A DNA stretch of 21,958 bases, taken from NCBI GenBank assembly GCA_045587385.1, contig JAZNCE010000052.1, positions 1 through 21,958 of the forward strand, in the 5' to 3' direction. Source of the DNA: SVQP01 sp045587385. GTDB taxonomy: Bacteria > Bacillota > Clostridia > Oscillospirales > CAG-272. Made by a program: the position numbers and the translations under genes. The notes under the pieces were generated by a model, which was given only the letters and a program-made list of their open reading frames with translations, was not told the DNA's origin and made no database searches. Of the stretch, positions 15,012 to 21,958 are shown piece by piece; position 1 is the first letter of the stretch; every line of letters begins with the position of its first letter.

Positions 15012-17111
15012 TTACAAATTCTCCTTGCCCAGCACAATGACGGTCTCCAGCGGTGCAAGTGTGAACTTGGCGCGTACGGTGCGCTCGTCAATGCGCGCAA
15101 ATTCGGCAGGCTCGAGGGCGTTGCGCAGAGGGGAGTAGAGCACGGGCTCGCGCAGCGTGCCGCGCAGAATGACTTCCACAACCTGTTCTTTTTCCTCTGC
15201 GTTGGCAAAGAGAAATCTTGCGCCGCCCATGCGCGTTGCAAATCTGCAGACCACACCCGCAATGGGGGCGGGAGCGTAGCAAGAAAATTCGTCAGTGGGG
15301 ATAAGGTTGATCAAATCTGCCGTATTTTGTGCCGAAGTGGCGAATTTGGTCTTTGAAAGCGTGGGGAATAACTCGTGCTGTGGGGCGAGAATGGTCAAGC
15401 CTTGATCTGCAAATCTCTGCAGGATCGCGGCGAGACGATCGGTCAGCTCCATGGGCGGCAGCACAAGAGCGGAGTAGTATTGGTGTTGCGGTGTGACCAG
15501 GAAGCCGTTTTCCGTGCGGCATTTTTCCAAGTAGTCGCAATCGGTAAAGTCAAAGAGTATCTGACGGTCAAGCAAACCGTAGAAGAGCGCGCGCAAGCCT
15601 TCGGCGCAGGCGTTTTCCTCGGCACAATACTCGCCGTAGAAGACTGCCGAGCCCTTGTGGTGCATCTGCATGGTCTCAATGGGGTAATAGAGCATGACGT
15701 TTGCGCGGTGTCTGCCCCGCATGAGCGCGTCTGCTCTGCCGAGTGCTTCGTTGAGCTGTCGGTAAAGCTCCGGTTCAGCCTGCTTTTCGCTGTAATAGGA
15801 GGTAAAGGTGTCCACGCCCAGCGCGTATTGCAGGCTCATGGAGGCGTACATTTGCATGGGGGTGACCTTGCCGCCCTGCGCGTGCGCGGATACCTCACTC
15901 ATGACGTGCGGACGTCCGTAGGCGTGCGCGATCGAGGAAACCAGCTTGGGCGTAAAGGCGTCTCTATGTACCAAAGTGGGGATAGAATGCAGCATATCGA
16001 TGCCGGGGAAGTGCATGTGGCGCAAAAGTGCAAAGAAATTGCCCTCAAACACTACGTGGTGGCGAATGTCGTCTTCCAGGAGGATATGACCCGAGAAGGG
16101 CAGACCGTGTCTGTCGCACCAGTTGGAAAGCTGGGCAAAGTAGCTCTGCTCGTACAGGTCGGACAAGAGGCGGTAGTAGTCGTAGCGCGCCTTTTTGGCG
16201 ATCTCGCCCTCGCCCAAAAACAGATAGACCAAAACTGACTCGATCGGGTAGCCGTAGCGCGCGGAGAACTGGTTTTCCATGTCGCGCCCGAAGCTGACCA
16301 CGGGGTAGAGGGGCAGGGTATCGTCATATTGATCGTGCACGCTGGAGGGATAGATGCCTGCGTTGATGTAGCAGCCCATAAAGGAGGGCTCGTCGGTAAA
16401 CATTGCCTCAATCTTGCCGTCGCCCTCTGCCAAGTGATGCTTGGTGTAGGCGTAGTAGGGCTCATAGGTGTTGCGGATAAACTCGCGGATGGCGTCGGGG
16501 TTGGTGACGTCAATGTAGCGGCGCGCCTCGCATACGTTGTGCTGGGCGTGCGTGCCCTCGTACAGACGCTTTTTGATAAAGAAGCAGGCAAGCGCCGGCT
16601 CGTCGGAATCGTTTTCCAGAGTGATAGGGTCTGTGGTCTTGCCGTAAACCCCGTGAATAAAGGAAAAATCGGTGATCTTACCGTCCTTGCAGGGGTATGC
16701 TGCCGCGTGCATAAAGCATTCGTGACCGCGCGGCAATTCCTGCGTTACGCTCTCGCCGGGTGCAAGCTCGCGGGTGAGCATGACCAAGCCGACAGCCTCA
16801 AAGTCGGGGTCCGCGTCCACGGTAAGTCCGCCTGCGCCGCCGCTGGGGTAGCCCTTTTCGTCGTAGAGCCACACGCGCAAGCCCATTTCGCAAGCGGTAT
16901 CAATGGCAATCACCATCTTGCGCCATTCCTCGGGGTCGCGCGCGTAATTGCGTCCCGATACGTTGGTCACCACGCCGCCAAAGCCCTTGTCTGCAAGGGA
17001 TTGCAGGCGCTTGCGCAGAAAAGCGCGCAGCTCGTCGTCGGTCCATTTCGGATCCCACACCAGCTCGTGCGTGATCTTGAGCGGCAGGTGCTTGTTGTCA
17101 ACCGTTTTCAT
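15012..17111 (-). CDS. Cytoplasmic GH106-like glycoside hydrolase
   Basis: 699 residues without a signal peptide. AAAGGAG precedes the ATG. The N-terminal barrel region has WDPKWTDDEL, GFGGVVTN, the signature-like YDEKGYPSGGAGG (83-95) and FTDEPSF (238-244, Glu241). SGHILLEDD and SEVSAHAQGG (Glu406) follow, and a beta-rich C-terminus ends in a sandwich domain (GARFLFANAEE). These segments resemble GH106 alpha-L-rhamnosidase-type proteins, but the protein is shorter than typical GH106 enzymes, so a related unclassified family is possible. Glu241 and Glu406 are the best catalytic candidates (inference). Its start overlaps the preceding ribbon-helix-helix gene by 14 bases, so the two are co-translated in one operon. 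Likely role: trimming imported oligosaccharides. Confidence 0.65.
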   Translation of the reverse strand: MKTVDNKHLPLKITHELVWDPKWTDDELRAFLRKRLQSLADKGFGGVVTNVSGRNYARDPEEWRKMVIAIDTACEMGLRVWLYDEKGYPSGGAGGLTVDADPDFEAVGLVMLTRELAPGESVTQELPRGHECFMHAAAYPCKDGKITDFSFIHGVYGKTTDPITLENDSDEPALACFFIKKRLYEGTHAQHNVCEARRYIDVTNPDAIREFIRNTYEPYYAYTKHHLAEGDGKIEAMFTDEPSFMGCYINAGIYPSSVHDQYDDTLPLYPVVSFGRDMENQFSARYGYPIESVLVYLFLGEGEIAKKARYDYYRLLSDLYEQSYFAQLSNWCDRHGLPFSGHILLEDDIRHHVVFEGNFFALLRHMHFPGIDMLHSIPTLVHRDAFTPKLVSSIAHAYGRPHVMSEVSAHAQGGKVTPMQMYASMSLQYALGVDTFTSYYSEKQAEPELYRQLNEALGRADALMRGRHRANVMLYYPIETMQMHHKGSAVFYGEYCAEENACAEGLRALFYGLLDRQILFDFTDCDYLEKCRTENGFLVTPQHQYYSALVLPPMELTDRLAAILQRFADQGLTILAPQHELFPTLSKTKFATSAQNTADLINLIPTDEFSCYAPAPIAGVVCRFATRMGGARFLFANAEEKEQVVEVILRGTLREPVLYSPLRNALEPAEFARIDERTVRAKFTLAPLETVIVLGKENL

Positions 17112-17334
17112 TCCCGGCTCCTTTCTCGTCCCCGTGGGCGGTCAGATCGATCTTGGCAAGATCCGCCGAAGAGATTCTGCCCTTGGTCTTTTCGTAGTAG
17201 GCAACGCTGTTACGCAGCATGAAAAGGAACTGATTGTTGGGCGTTCTGCCCTCCTTTTCGGAGATAAAGATAAACTTGCGCAGCATGTCCTCGGACATGT
17301 GCAGGGTGAACTGGCGTTGATTTTTCTGTGCCAT
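17098..17334 (-). CDS. Arc-type ribbon-helix-helix DNA-binding protein
   Basis: 78 residues. The RQFTLHM strand followed by two helices (SEDMLRKFIFISEKEG, then NNQFLFMLRNSVAYYEKT) fits the ribbon-helix-helix fold of Arc/MetJ-type small regulators. The C-terminal 25 residues are polar and probably disordered. A perfect AAGGAGG site overlaps the stop codon of the DUF6106 gene, and the 3' end overlaps the glycosidase start by 14 bases, so it sits in the middle of a tight three-gene operon. It may autoregulate this operon or act on nearby glycosidase promoters (inference). No toxin partner is seen, which makes an antitoxin role less likely. Confidence 0.72.
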   Translation of the reverse strand: MAQKNQRQFTLHMSEDMLRKFIFISEKEGRTPNNQFLFMLRNSVAYYEKTKGRISSADLAKIDLTAHGDEKGAGNENG

Positions 17335-17345
17335 GCTATGCCTCC

Positions 17346-17867
17346 TTATTTGGTGGTGGGAACGATGACCGTGCCGACGTTGTAATATTTCATAATTTTC
17401 AGTATCTTTTCGGTTGCCTCAAAGTAGACCACGCACTTGTCCTCGTCCAGCGTGAAAATGCCGTAGTAAAGATCGGGTGCGTAGAGAGAGGACATGCACC
17501 TGAAATCGCGCGTGCATTTCTGCGCGCTCACGTACGCCTCGGCTGCCTCGTCGTAGGGCGCGATCTTGGCAAAATCGCGGATATTGATGCGGAAAAGCTC
17601 TTTTCTCGTCTTGCCGCCCCAGATAGTCGTGAATGCAATCTCGCCCGAGAGGGTGGAGTATTCGTACTCGGGGCTTACGAATCGCCAGGTGAAATAGATC
17701 AGCACCCAGTCAAGCAGCGGCAGAAAGGTGACCGCCCAGGGGAAGGTCATCAAAAAGGCAAACAGGTATGCAAGGTTGAACACGACGTACAGCGCGATCA
17801 TCATAATGCGGCGCCATTTCCAAACGCCCTCGCTCTTTTGCTTGACAATGTATTCGTATTGATTCAT
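17346..17867 (-). CDS. DUF6106-like membrane protein
   Basis: 173 residues, first gene of the minus-strand operon. Two hydrophobic segments (about 21-43 and 45-60) follow a short basic N-terminus beginning MNQYEYIVKQK. The rest is a soluble alpha/beta domain with the KTRKELFRI and LYYGIFTLDEDKCVVYFEAT segments seen in proteins annotated DUF6106 in Clostridia. Function unknown. GGGAGG precedes the ATG and a promoter with a perfect -10 lies upstream. Its linkage to a ribbon-helix-helix protein and a glycosidase may be fortuitous, because this family appears as a general clostridial gene. Confidence 0.7.
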   Translation of the reverse strand: MNQYEYIVKQKSEGVWKWRRIMMIALYVVFNLAYLFAFLMTFPWAVTFLPLLDWVLIYFTWRFVSPEYEYSTLSGEIAFTTIWGGKTRKELFRINIRDFAKIAPYDEAAEAYVSAQKCTRDFRCMSSLYAPDLYYGIFTLDEDKCVVYFEATEKILKIMKYYNVGTVIVPTTK

Positions 17868-17902
17868 GTGTAACCTCCCGAAAACGTGTGCTTTGTGCTT
17901 TT

Positions 17903-17931
17903 ATTATAACATAAAACAAGCGGCTTTTCAA
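17903..17931 (-). promoter_or_regulatory. Promoter of the DUF6106-RHH-GH106-like operon
   Basis: Reading the minus strand, TTGAAA (17931-17926), a 17-base spacer and TATAAT (17908-17903). It lies 35 bases before the ATG at 17867. It is divergent from the ACT-gene promoter, whose -35 begins 32 bases away. Confidence 0.8.
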
Positions 17932-17962
17932 CCGATTTGTGCGATTTTTTGCGCTGTTTCTA

Positions 17963-17991
17963 TTGCATCGCGCGCGAATATATAGTATAAT
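17963..17991 (+). promoter_or_regulatory. Promoter of the ACT-PFL operon
   Basis: TTGCAT (17963-17968), a 17-base spacer and TATAAT (17986-17991), 40 bases before the ATG at 18032. The spacer contains an alternating cgcgcgcg run. The promoter is divergently paired with the one at 17903-17931. Confidence 0.78.
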
Positions 17992-18031
17992 AGATATAAT
18001 TAACTAAAGCATACCAACGGAGGTACGAAAC

Positions 18032-18301
18032 ATGAAGGCAGTGATTACGGTAACGGGCAAGGACAGTATGGGCATTATTGCGGGCGTGGCAGGCGTTTGC
18101 GCAGAGCTGGGTGCGAATATCGTGGATATTTCGCAAAGCGTGCTGCAGGAGTATTTTGCCATGATCATGCTGGCGGATATTGACAAGCTGGGCGTGGATT
18201 TTGCGCAGTTTGTGGATACCTTGGAGGCGTTTGGCACACAAAAGGGCTTGACCATTCACGCCATGCACGAGGATATTTTCAACACCATGCATCACATCTG
18301 A
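18032..18301 (+). CDS. ACT domain protein, UPF0237 family
   Basis: 89 residues, a single ACT domain. MKAVITVTGKDSMGIIAGVAGVCAELGANIVDISQSV is the usual first strand and helix of this stand-alone family, whose fold is that of small-molecule-binding regulatory domains. The C-terminus HAMHEDIFNTMHHI is characteristic of the family. GGAGGT lies 7 bases before the ATG. It is followed after 15 bases by the PFL-family gene, a pairing conserved in many Firmicutes (for example SP0238-SP0239 in Streptococcus pneumoniae, from memory). A regulatory or ligand-sensing role toward the PFL-like partner is plausible; no function is established. Confidence 0.92.
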   Translation: MKAVITVTGKDSMGIIAGVAGVCAELGANIVDISQSVLQEYFAMIMLADIDKLGVDFAQFVDTLEAFGTQKGLTIHAMHEDIFNTMHHI

Positions 18302-18316
18302 TCGGGGTAATTTGAC

Positions 18317-19675
18317 ATGATCGAAACCAGAGATATTTTAGAAACCATCAATATGATACGCCAGGAAAACCTGGATATCAGAACGGTCACCATGGGCATT
18401 TCGCTCTTGGACTGCGTCAGCGACGACGTGGACGTGCTGTGTGACCGCATTTACGATAAGATCACGACCAAGGCAGAGCATTTGGTTGAAACCGGTGATA
18501 AGATCGAGAAAAAGTACGGCATTCCGATCGTCAATAAGCGCGTATCGGTCACGCCCGTGTCGCTTGTGGGCGGCAGAGCCGATCGCGACGGCTATATCAA
18601 GATCGCGCACGCGCTGCAAAGAGCTGCGGAGCAGACCGGTATCAACTTCATAGGTGGCTTTTCCGCACTGGTGCACAAGGGCATGACGGCGGGTGAGAGA
18701 GAGCTGATCGAGGCGATTCCAGAGGCGCTCGCGACAACGCAGATGGTGTGCTCGTCGGTCAACGTGGCAACCACCAAGGCGGGCATCAATATGGATGCTG
18801 TCAAGCTCATGGGCTCTACCATCAAGCGCGCAGCGTACTTGACCAAGGATAACCAGTCCATCGGTTGCGCAAAGCTGGTAGTGTTTGCCAACGTGCCCGA
18901 GGATAACCCCTTTATGGCAGGCGCATTCCACGGTGTCGGTGAGCCCGATACCGTCATCAACGTGGGCGTTTCCGGTCCAGGCGTGGTGTCCAGCGCGATT
19001 GCAAGAGCGGGGGATTGCGATCTGTCCGAGCTTGCGGACGTCATTAAAAAGACGGCGTTCAAGATCACGCGCGTCGGTCAGTTGGTTGCATCCGAGGCGT
19101 CTGCCGCTTTGCACGTGCCCTTTGGTATCGTGGACCTTTCCTTGGCACCCACGCCTGCCATCGGTGACTCGGTGGCGCATATCCTGGAGGGCATGGGACT
19201 TGAAAGCACGGGTGCGCACGGCACCACGGCTTGCCTTGCTATGCTCAATGATGCGGTCAAGAAGGGCGGCGTCATGGCGTCCTCGCACGTGGGTGGCTTG
19301 TCGGGCGCATTTATTCCCGTTTCCGAGGATGCGGGCATGATCGCGGCTGTCGAGCGCGGTGCGCTGTCTATTGAAAAATTGGAGGCAATGACCGCGGTTT
19401 GCTCGGTCGGCCTTGATATGATCGCCGTGCCGGGGGATACCGACGAGGCGGTCATCTGCGGTGTGATCGCAGATGAAATTTCCATCGGAGTGGTGAACAA
19501 TAAGACCACTGCGGTGCGTATTATCCCTGCATATGGCAAGCAGGTGGGGGATAGCGTTGATTTTGGCGGACTTTTGGGTACTGCACCCATTATGGCGCTG
19601 CGCGAGTATTCTCCTGCAAAGTTTATCGGACGCGGCGGACGCATTCCCGCGCCCATTCATAGCCTGCGTAACTGA
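18317..19675 (+). CDS. PFL family protein, UPF0210/DUF711
   Basis: 452 residues, full length for the family. ETINMIRQENLDIRTVTMGISLLDC at the N-terminus, GFSALVHKGMT, VNVGVSGPGVV and the closing FIGRGGRIPAPIHSLRN are characteristic. Structures in this family resemble pyruvate formate-lyase-type barrels, but no glycyl-radical function is established and the activity is unknown. Its ribosome site is weak (GGGG about 11 bases upstream). It lies 15 bases behind the ACT gene in the same operon, so the two proteins probably work together. Confidence 0.92.
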   Translation: MIETRDILETINMIRQENLDIRTVTMGISLLDCVSDDVDVLCDRIYDKITTKAEHLVETGDKIEKKYGIPIVNKRVSVTPVSLVGGRADRDGYIKIAHALQRAAEQTGINFIGGFSALVHKGMTAGERELIEAIPEALATTQMVCSSVNVATTKAGINMDAVKLMGSTIKRAAYLTKDNQSIGCAKLVVFANVPEDNPFMAGAFHGVGEPDTVINVGVSGPGVVSSAIARAGDCDLSELADVIKKTAFKITRVGQLVASEASAALHVPFGIVDLSLAPTPAIGDSVAHILEGMGLESTGAHGTTACLAMLNDAVKKGGVMASSHVGGLSGAFIPVSEDAGMIAAVERGALSIEKLEAMTAVCSVGLDMIAVPGDTDEAVICGVIADEISIGVVNNKTTAVRIIPAYGKQVGDSVDFGGLLGTAPIMALREYSPAKFIGRGGRIPAPIHSLRN

Positions 19676-19699
19676 TAATTTTACGTAAAGGGGTGTCTT

Positions 19700-20179
19700 A
19701 TGAAGATAAATCAAGACACGAGCGGAATTGACAAAGTGGTGAATACGGCTTCTAAAATTGTCGATACAACCGACAAGGTGGTGAACCTTGTCGGAAATAT
19801 CAGCGATATAGGGAACAAGGTGGGGAAAATGAAAACGTCAACCAAGATCGGGCTGCTGCTTGGTGGGGTGTTGGCACTTTCGCTGTTCCCGCTGCGCCTT
19901 TCTTACGACAGCAAAACGGGCCAGGGAGAGTATAAATCCCTTGTGGTCGGCGTCAAGCGCACGCAGCGTCCTGCCCGCACCACCGATGGGCGCACACATG
20001 ACCTTTCGTGGGAAGCGTTCCCCACCGTAAAGGTCAAGCCGCAGGATATCAAGCCCTGCGATCTGCCGCCCGCGCGCACAAAGCAAGCGGTTAAGGCGGT
20101 GCCTCTGCAGGCGCAAAGAATCCAAAAGGTAAGGGTATGCGTGCCCGTAAAGCTCAAGGTACGGGAGGACGTTGGATGA
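19700..20179 (+). CDS. Hypothetical single-pass membrane protein
   Basis: 159 residues with AAAGGGG upstream of the ATG. Residues about 8-45 form a repetitive polar/hydrophobic helix (DKVVNTASKIVDTTDKVVNL) with an apparent internal repeat. One hydrophobic segment follows (about 49-70, GLLLGGVLALSLFPLRLSY). The remainder is basic and proline-containing, with no cysteine pair or catalytic motif. Its stop overlaps the start of the YgjV gene by four bases (ATGA at 20176-20179), so the two are coupled. I do not recognise the family. A structural or accessory role at the membrane is a guess from topology. Confidence 0.7.
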   Translation: MKINQDTSGIDKVVNTASKIVDTTDKVVNLVGNISDIGNKVGKMKTSTKIGLLLGGVLALSLFPLRLSYDSKTGQGEYKSLVVGVKRTQRPARTTDGRTHDLSWEAFPTVKVKPQDIKPCDLPPARTKQAVKAVPLQAQRIQKVRVCVPVKLKVREDVG

Positions 20180-20712
20180 CACCGGAAATTTGGGGGCAGG
20201 TGACCGGCATCATCGGCATGATACTGATCATCAGCTCGCTCCAATTCAAAAACAAGATTTTATTTTACGCAGCGCAAATGAGCGGCAACATATTTTATGC
20301 CGTCAGCTTTTTACTGTTGGGCAACGTGGCGGGTGCAATGATGAACGTTCTGGGCATTATCCGCGGCGTGGTCATGCTGCAATCCGAGCAGCAAAGAAAG
20401 CTGTGGCACTTTGTTGCACTCAACGTCGCCTTTTTGGCAGCAACCGTGTTCTCCGCAACGGCGGGCGGCATGGGCTTTGGCGCGCTGTTCTCGTTCGCGG
20501 CAATGACCGTGGGCACGGTGTGCATGTGGTACGGCAACGACCGCACCATCCGCTGGGGGCAGCTGCTGGGCATTTCGCCCCTGTGGTTGATCAATAACAC
20601 CGTGATCTCCTTCTCGTTGGGCGGCATTCTGGGTGAGTGCTTCAGCATAATCTCTACCGTTATTTATCTGATCCGTGTCAGAAAACGCAAAAAAGTTGCG
20701 CAAGGGACTTGA
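20176..20712 (+). CDS. YgjV-family multi-pass membrane protein
   Basis: 178 residues from the ATG at 20176, preferred over the one at 20137 because GGGAGG lies just upstream and it overlaps the previous stop. About five or six hydrophobic segments begin with IWGQVTGIIGMILIISSLQF and end with a basic RVRKRKK tail. The GQVTGIIGM start, the QMSGNIFYAVSFLLLGN segment and WLINNTVISFSLGGILGE match the YgjV (Imp-YgjV) family of uncharacterised inner-membrane proteins. Function unknown. Its stop codon lies inside the -35 element of the next promoter. Confidence 0.85.
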   Translation: MTPEIWGQVTGIIGMILIISSLQFKNKILFYAAQMSGNIFYAVSFLLLGNVAGAMMNVLGIIRGVVMLQSEQQRKLWHFVALNVAFLAATVFSATAGGMGFGALFSFAAMTVGTVCMWYGNDRTIRWGQLLGISPLWLINNTVISFSLGGILGECFSIISTVIYLIRVRKRKKVAQGT

Positions 20713-20737
20713 AAAACGCACGAAAACCGTGTATAAT
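20709..20737 (+). promoter_or_regulatory. Promoter of the DUF1836-mrnC operon
   Basis: TTGAAA (20709-20714), a 17-base spacer and TATAAT (20732-20737), followed 35 bases later by the ATG at 20773. The -35 hexamer contains the YgjV stop codon. Confidence 0.78.
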
Positions 20738-20772
20738 GGTAATCAATACCACATCACAGAAGGAGAACGGCT

Positions 20773-21432
20773 ATGGATGCGCAAAAGCTTGACGCGTTGA
20801 TGGAGCAGGCGGTGGACGATGCCGATCTTGTCAGCGCAGAGATCCCTTCCATTGATCTGTATCTGGAGCAGATCTTACAGCTGGTTGCCGAAAAGGGCAA
20901 TCAGGGCAGCAGTACGGTTGACCGCACGCTGACCAAGAATATGATCAATAACTATTCCAAGGACGGGTTGATCACGCCCGTCAAGGGAAAGAAATATACC
21001 AAGGAGCAGATCGTGCAGATGCTTGTGGTGTATTCGCTCAAAAATACGCTGTCCATTGAGGAGATCGGCAGGGTCATGCAGGGCATTTACGGTGCCGAGG
21101 ATTATTCGGGCGAGGCGCTGATTGCGGCTTACGATAAGGCAATGGCGCTCAAGCAGGCGCAAAAGCACCGCTGCCCCGAGATCGTGCGCGAGATTATGAG
21201 CGAGGAGAGCTTGCATTGCGAGGTGGGCGAGGATTATTTTGTCGCGCTGCTCACGGTTGCCTCTCTGTCCGCGTATTTCCGTAATATCGCCAAGGCCATG
21301 TTAGAGGATTTTCCTCTGCCCGAGAGCGAGGAGGAAAGAAAAGCGCGCGAAAAGGAAGAGAAAAAGGCACGCAAGGAGGCTAAGAAAAAGGCGGAAGAGG
21401 GCGCGAAGGAAAGCGCGGAGGAGGCGTTATGA
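20773..21432 (+). CDS. DUF1836 protein, MerR/HTH-like regulator candidate
   Basis: 219 residues, with AAGGAG 9 bases before the ATG. The core (about 20-175) has the DUF1836 pattern: IDLYLEQILQLVAEK, then TKNMINNYSKDGLITPVKGKKYTKEQIVQMLVVYSLKNTLSIEEIG, which reads like a winged-helix/MerR-type DNA-binding head. The last roughly 35 residues are a highly charged Lys/Glu helix likely to form a coiled coil. Family function is not established; DNA binding is inferred. It overlaps mrnC by four bases (ATGA at 21429-21432), so the two are translationally coupled. Confidence 0.88.
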   Translation: MDAQKLDALMEQAVDDADLVSAEIPSIDLYLEQILQLVAEKGNQGSSTVDRTLTKNMINNYSKDGLITPVKGKKYTKEQIVQMLVVYSLKNTLSIEEIGRVMQGIYGAEDYSGEALIAAYDKAMALKQAQKHRCPEIVREIMSEESLHCEVGEDYFVALLTVASLSAYFRNIAKAMLEDFPLPESEEERKAREKEEKKARKEAKKKAEEGAKESAEEAL

Positions 21433-21815
21433 AGCCGATCAACGAGCTGACCACGCCTGCGCTGGCGTATCTTGGCGACGCAGTCATCGAGCTGTACGTG
21501 CGCGGGCGGCTTGTAGAGGCGGGGTATTCCACCTCTGCTTCCCTCAATCAAAAATCGCTGGATTACGTACGCGCGGGAGCGCAGGCAAAAGCCATGCAAA
21601 AAATTTTGCCTATGCTGACCGAAACCGAGGCGGGCGTGTTCCGCCGCGGCAGAAATATGGGACACGGTAACGTGCCCAAGGGCGCAACGGTTGCCGAGTA
21701 TCGAAACGCCACCGGTATGGAGGTGCTGGCGGGGTATCTGCACGTCAGCGGCGAGCAGGAGCGTCTTTACGAGCTGCTTGGTGCAGCATTTGAATTTGAA
21801 AACGCGGACACGTAA
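21429..21815 (+). CDS. mrnC: Mini-ribonuclease III
   Basis: 128 residues, the RNase III catalytic domain without a double-stranded-RNA-binding domain. In Bacillus subtilis this enzyme matures the 5' and 3' ends of 23S rRNA. Motifs seen are LAYLGDAVIELYVR (Asp17 in the metal site), FRRGRN (71-76) and EYRNATGMEVLAGYLH (Glu98 in the metal site). Length is normal. GGAGG precedes the ATG, and the start overlaps the DUF1836 stop. In many Firmicutes mrnC follows cysS; here it follows a DUF1836 gene instead. Confidence 0.93.
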   Translation: MKPINELTTPALAYLGDAVIELYVRGRLVEAGYSTSASLNQKSLDYVRAGAQAKAMQKILPMLTETEAGVFRRGRNMGHGNVPKGATVAEYRNATGMEVLAGYLHVSGEQERLYELLGAAFEFENADT

Positions 21816-21818
21816 CGC

Positions 21819-21840
21819 GTAGCCGTACGGGAATCGAACC
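21819..21840 (-). other. tRNA 3'-end-like fragment
   Basis: On the minus strand ggttcgattcccgtacggct resembles a tRNA T-loop (G-TTCGATT-C) followed by the 3' T-stem and acceptor strands. The bases that should complete the T-stem on the 5' side (ttcgg against cccgt) do not pair, and no anticodon or D arm follows, so it is not an intact tRNA. It could be a recombination scar, an attachment-site remnant or chance. Confidence 0.35.
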
Positions 21841-21846
21841 GAATTG

Positions 21847-21955
21847 CCCGAGGGCGATGCATTTATGCGTCTTTCGGCGTGCTTTTACTCGCAAGATTGG
21901 TATCTTGCTTCGCAAAATCTCACCAAAATCCATCAAAAATGCATTCGCTCTCGGG
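21847..21955. repeat. Palindromic element at the right edge
   Basis: The arms cccgagggcgatgcattt (21847-21864) and its imperfect complement aaaatgcattcgctctcggg (21936-21955) enclose about 70 bases. Inside lies a perfect 7-bp hairpin, gcaagat-tggt-atcttgc (21891-21908). No reading frame fits. It resembles a small mobile or REP-like palindromic repeat and may continue past the window. Confidence 0.5.
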
Positions 21956-21958
21956 TGC

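Noticed and set aside
18338..19714. 458-codon minus-strand frame opposite the PFL gene
   Set aside because: It is an antisense shadow of a conserved full-length protein, with no ribosome site and a low-complexity Arg/His-rich product.
21819..21958. A complete tRNA gene at the right edge
   Set aside because: Only a T-loop and 3' strand are recognisable. The 5' half of the T-stem does not pair and no anticodon arm follows.
1..21958. CRISPR array, prophage, transposase or toxin-antitoxin module
   Set aside because: No direct-repeat/spacer pattern, no integrase, transposase or phage structural gene, and the RHH protein has no toxin neighbour.

Overview
The window looks like a chromosomal segment of an uncultured gut-type Clostridia, probably Oscillospiraceae/Ruminococcaceae-like. 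This is inferred from the gene set (DUF6106, DUF1836, Mini-III RNase, the ACT-PFL pair), the Shine-Dalgarno sites (AAAGGAG/GGAGG), GC-leaning codon use, GC-rich palindromic intergenic repeats and secreted proteins ending in a Cys-TM-basic tail. No species can be named from sequence alone.

Layout. 1-323 is intergenic, with a GC-rich repeat and a leftward terminator. 324-1553 (minus) is a trxA-trxB thioredoxin operon. 1605-2771 (minus) is a lipoprotein SGNH/CE2-like esterase with its own promoter. 2892-12275 (minus) is the centrepiece: three tandem paralogous secreted proteins of 1020, 1025 and 1028 residues. Each has a signal peptide, two related beta-rich N-terminal domains, a GH71/GH99-like catalytic barrel, a CBM9/DOMON-like domain, an acidic/Thr-rich linker and a C-terminal KKGC-TM-basic tail. 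A perfect consensus promoter precedes the first gene and hairpins separate the genes. 12276-13083 is an 808-base intergenic region with divergent promoters, a small minus-strand transcription unit lacking a long ORF, two terminators and a structured leader for the plus-strand gene that follows.

13084-14952 (plus) is a cytoplasmic GH129/GH101/DUF5696-like glycosidase, and 15012-17111 (minus) a cytoplasmic GH106-like glycosidase; they converge on a shared terminator. The latter lies in an operon behind a ribbon-helix-helix protein and a DUF6106 membrane protein. A divergent promoter pair then leads to the plus-strand ACT-PFL operon (18032-19675), followed by a small membrane protein and a YgjV-family protein (19700-20712). 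Next come DUF1836 and Mini-ribonuclease III (20773-21815). The right edge holds a tRNA-3'-end-like fragment and a truncated palindromic element.

Working model (inference): the locus is glycan-directed. The three surface-anchored GH99-like proteins and the esterase would act on a decorated extracellular polysaccharide or glycoprotein glycan, and the two signal-less glycosidases would process imported fragments. No transporter is present in the window. The flanks (thioredoxin, ACT-PFL, YgjV, DUF1836, MrnC) look like ordinary housekeeping genes.
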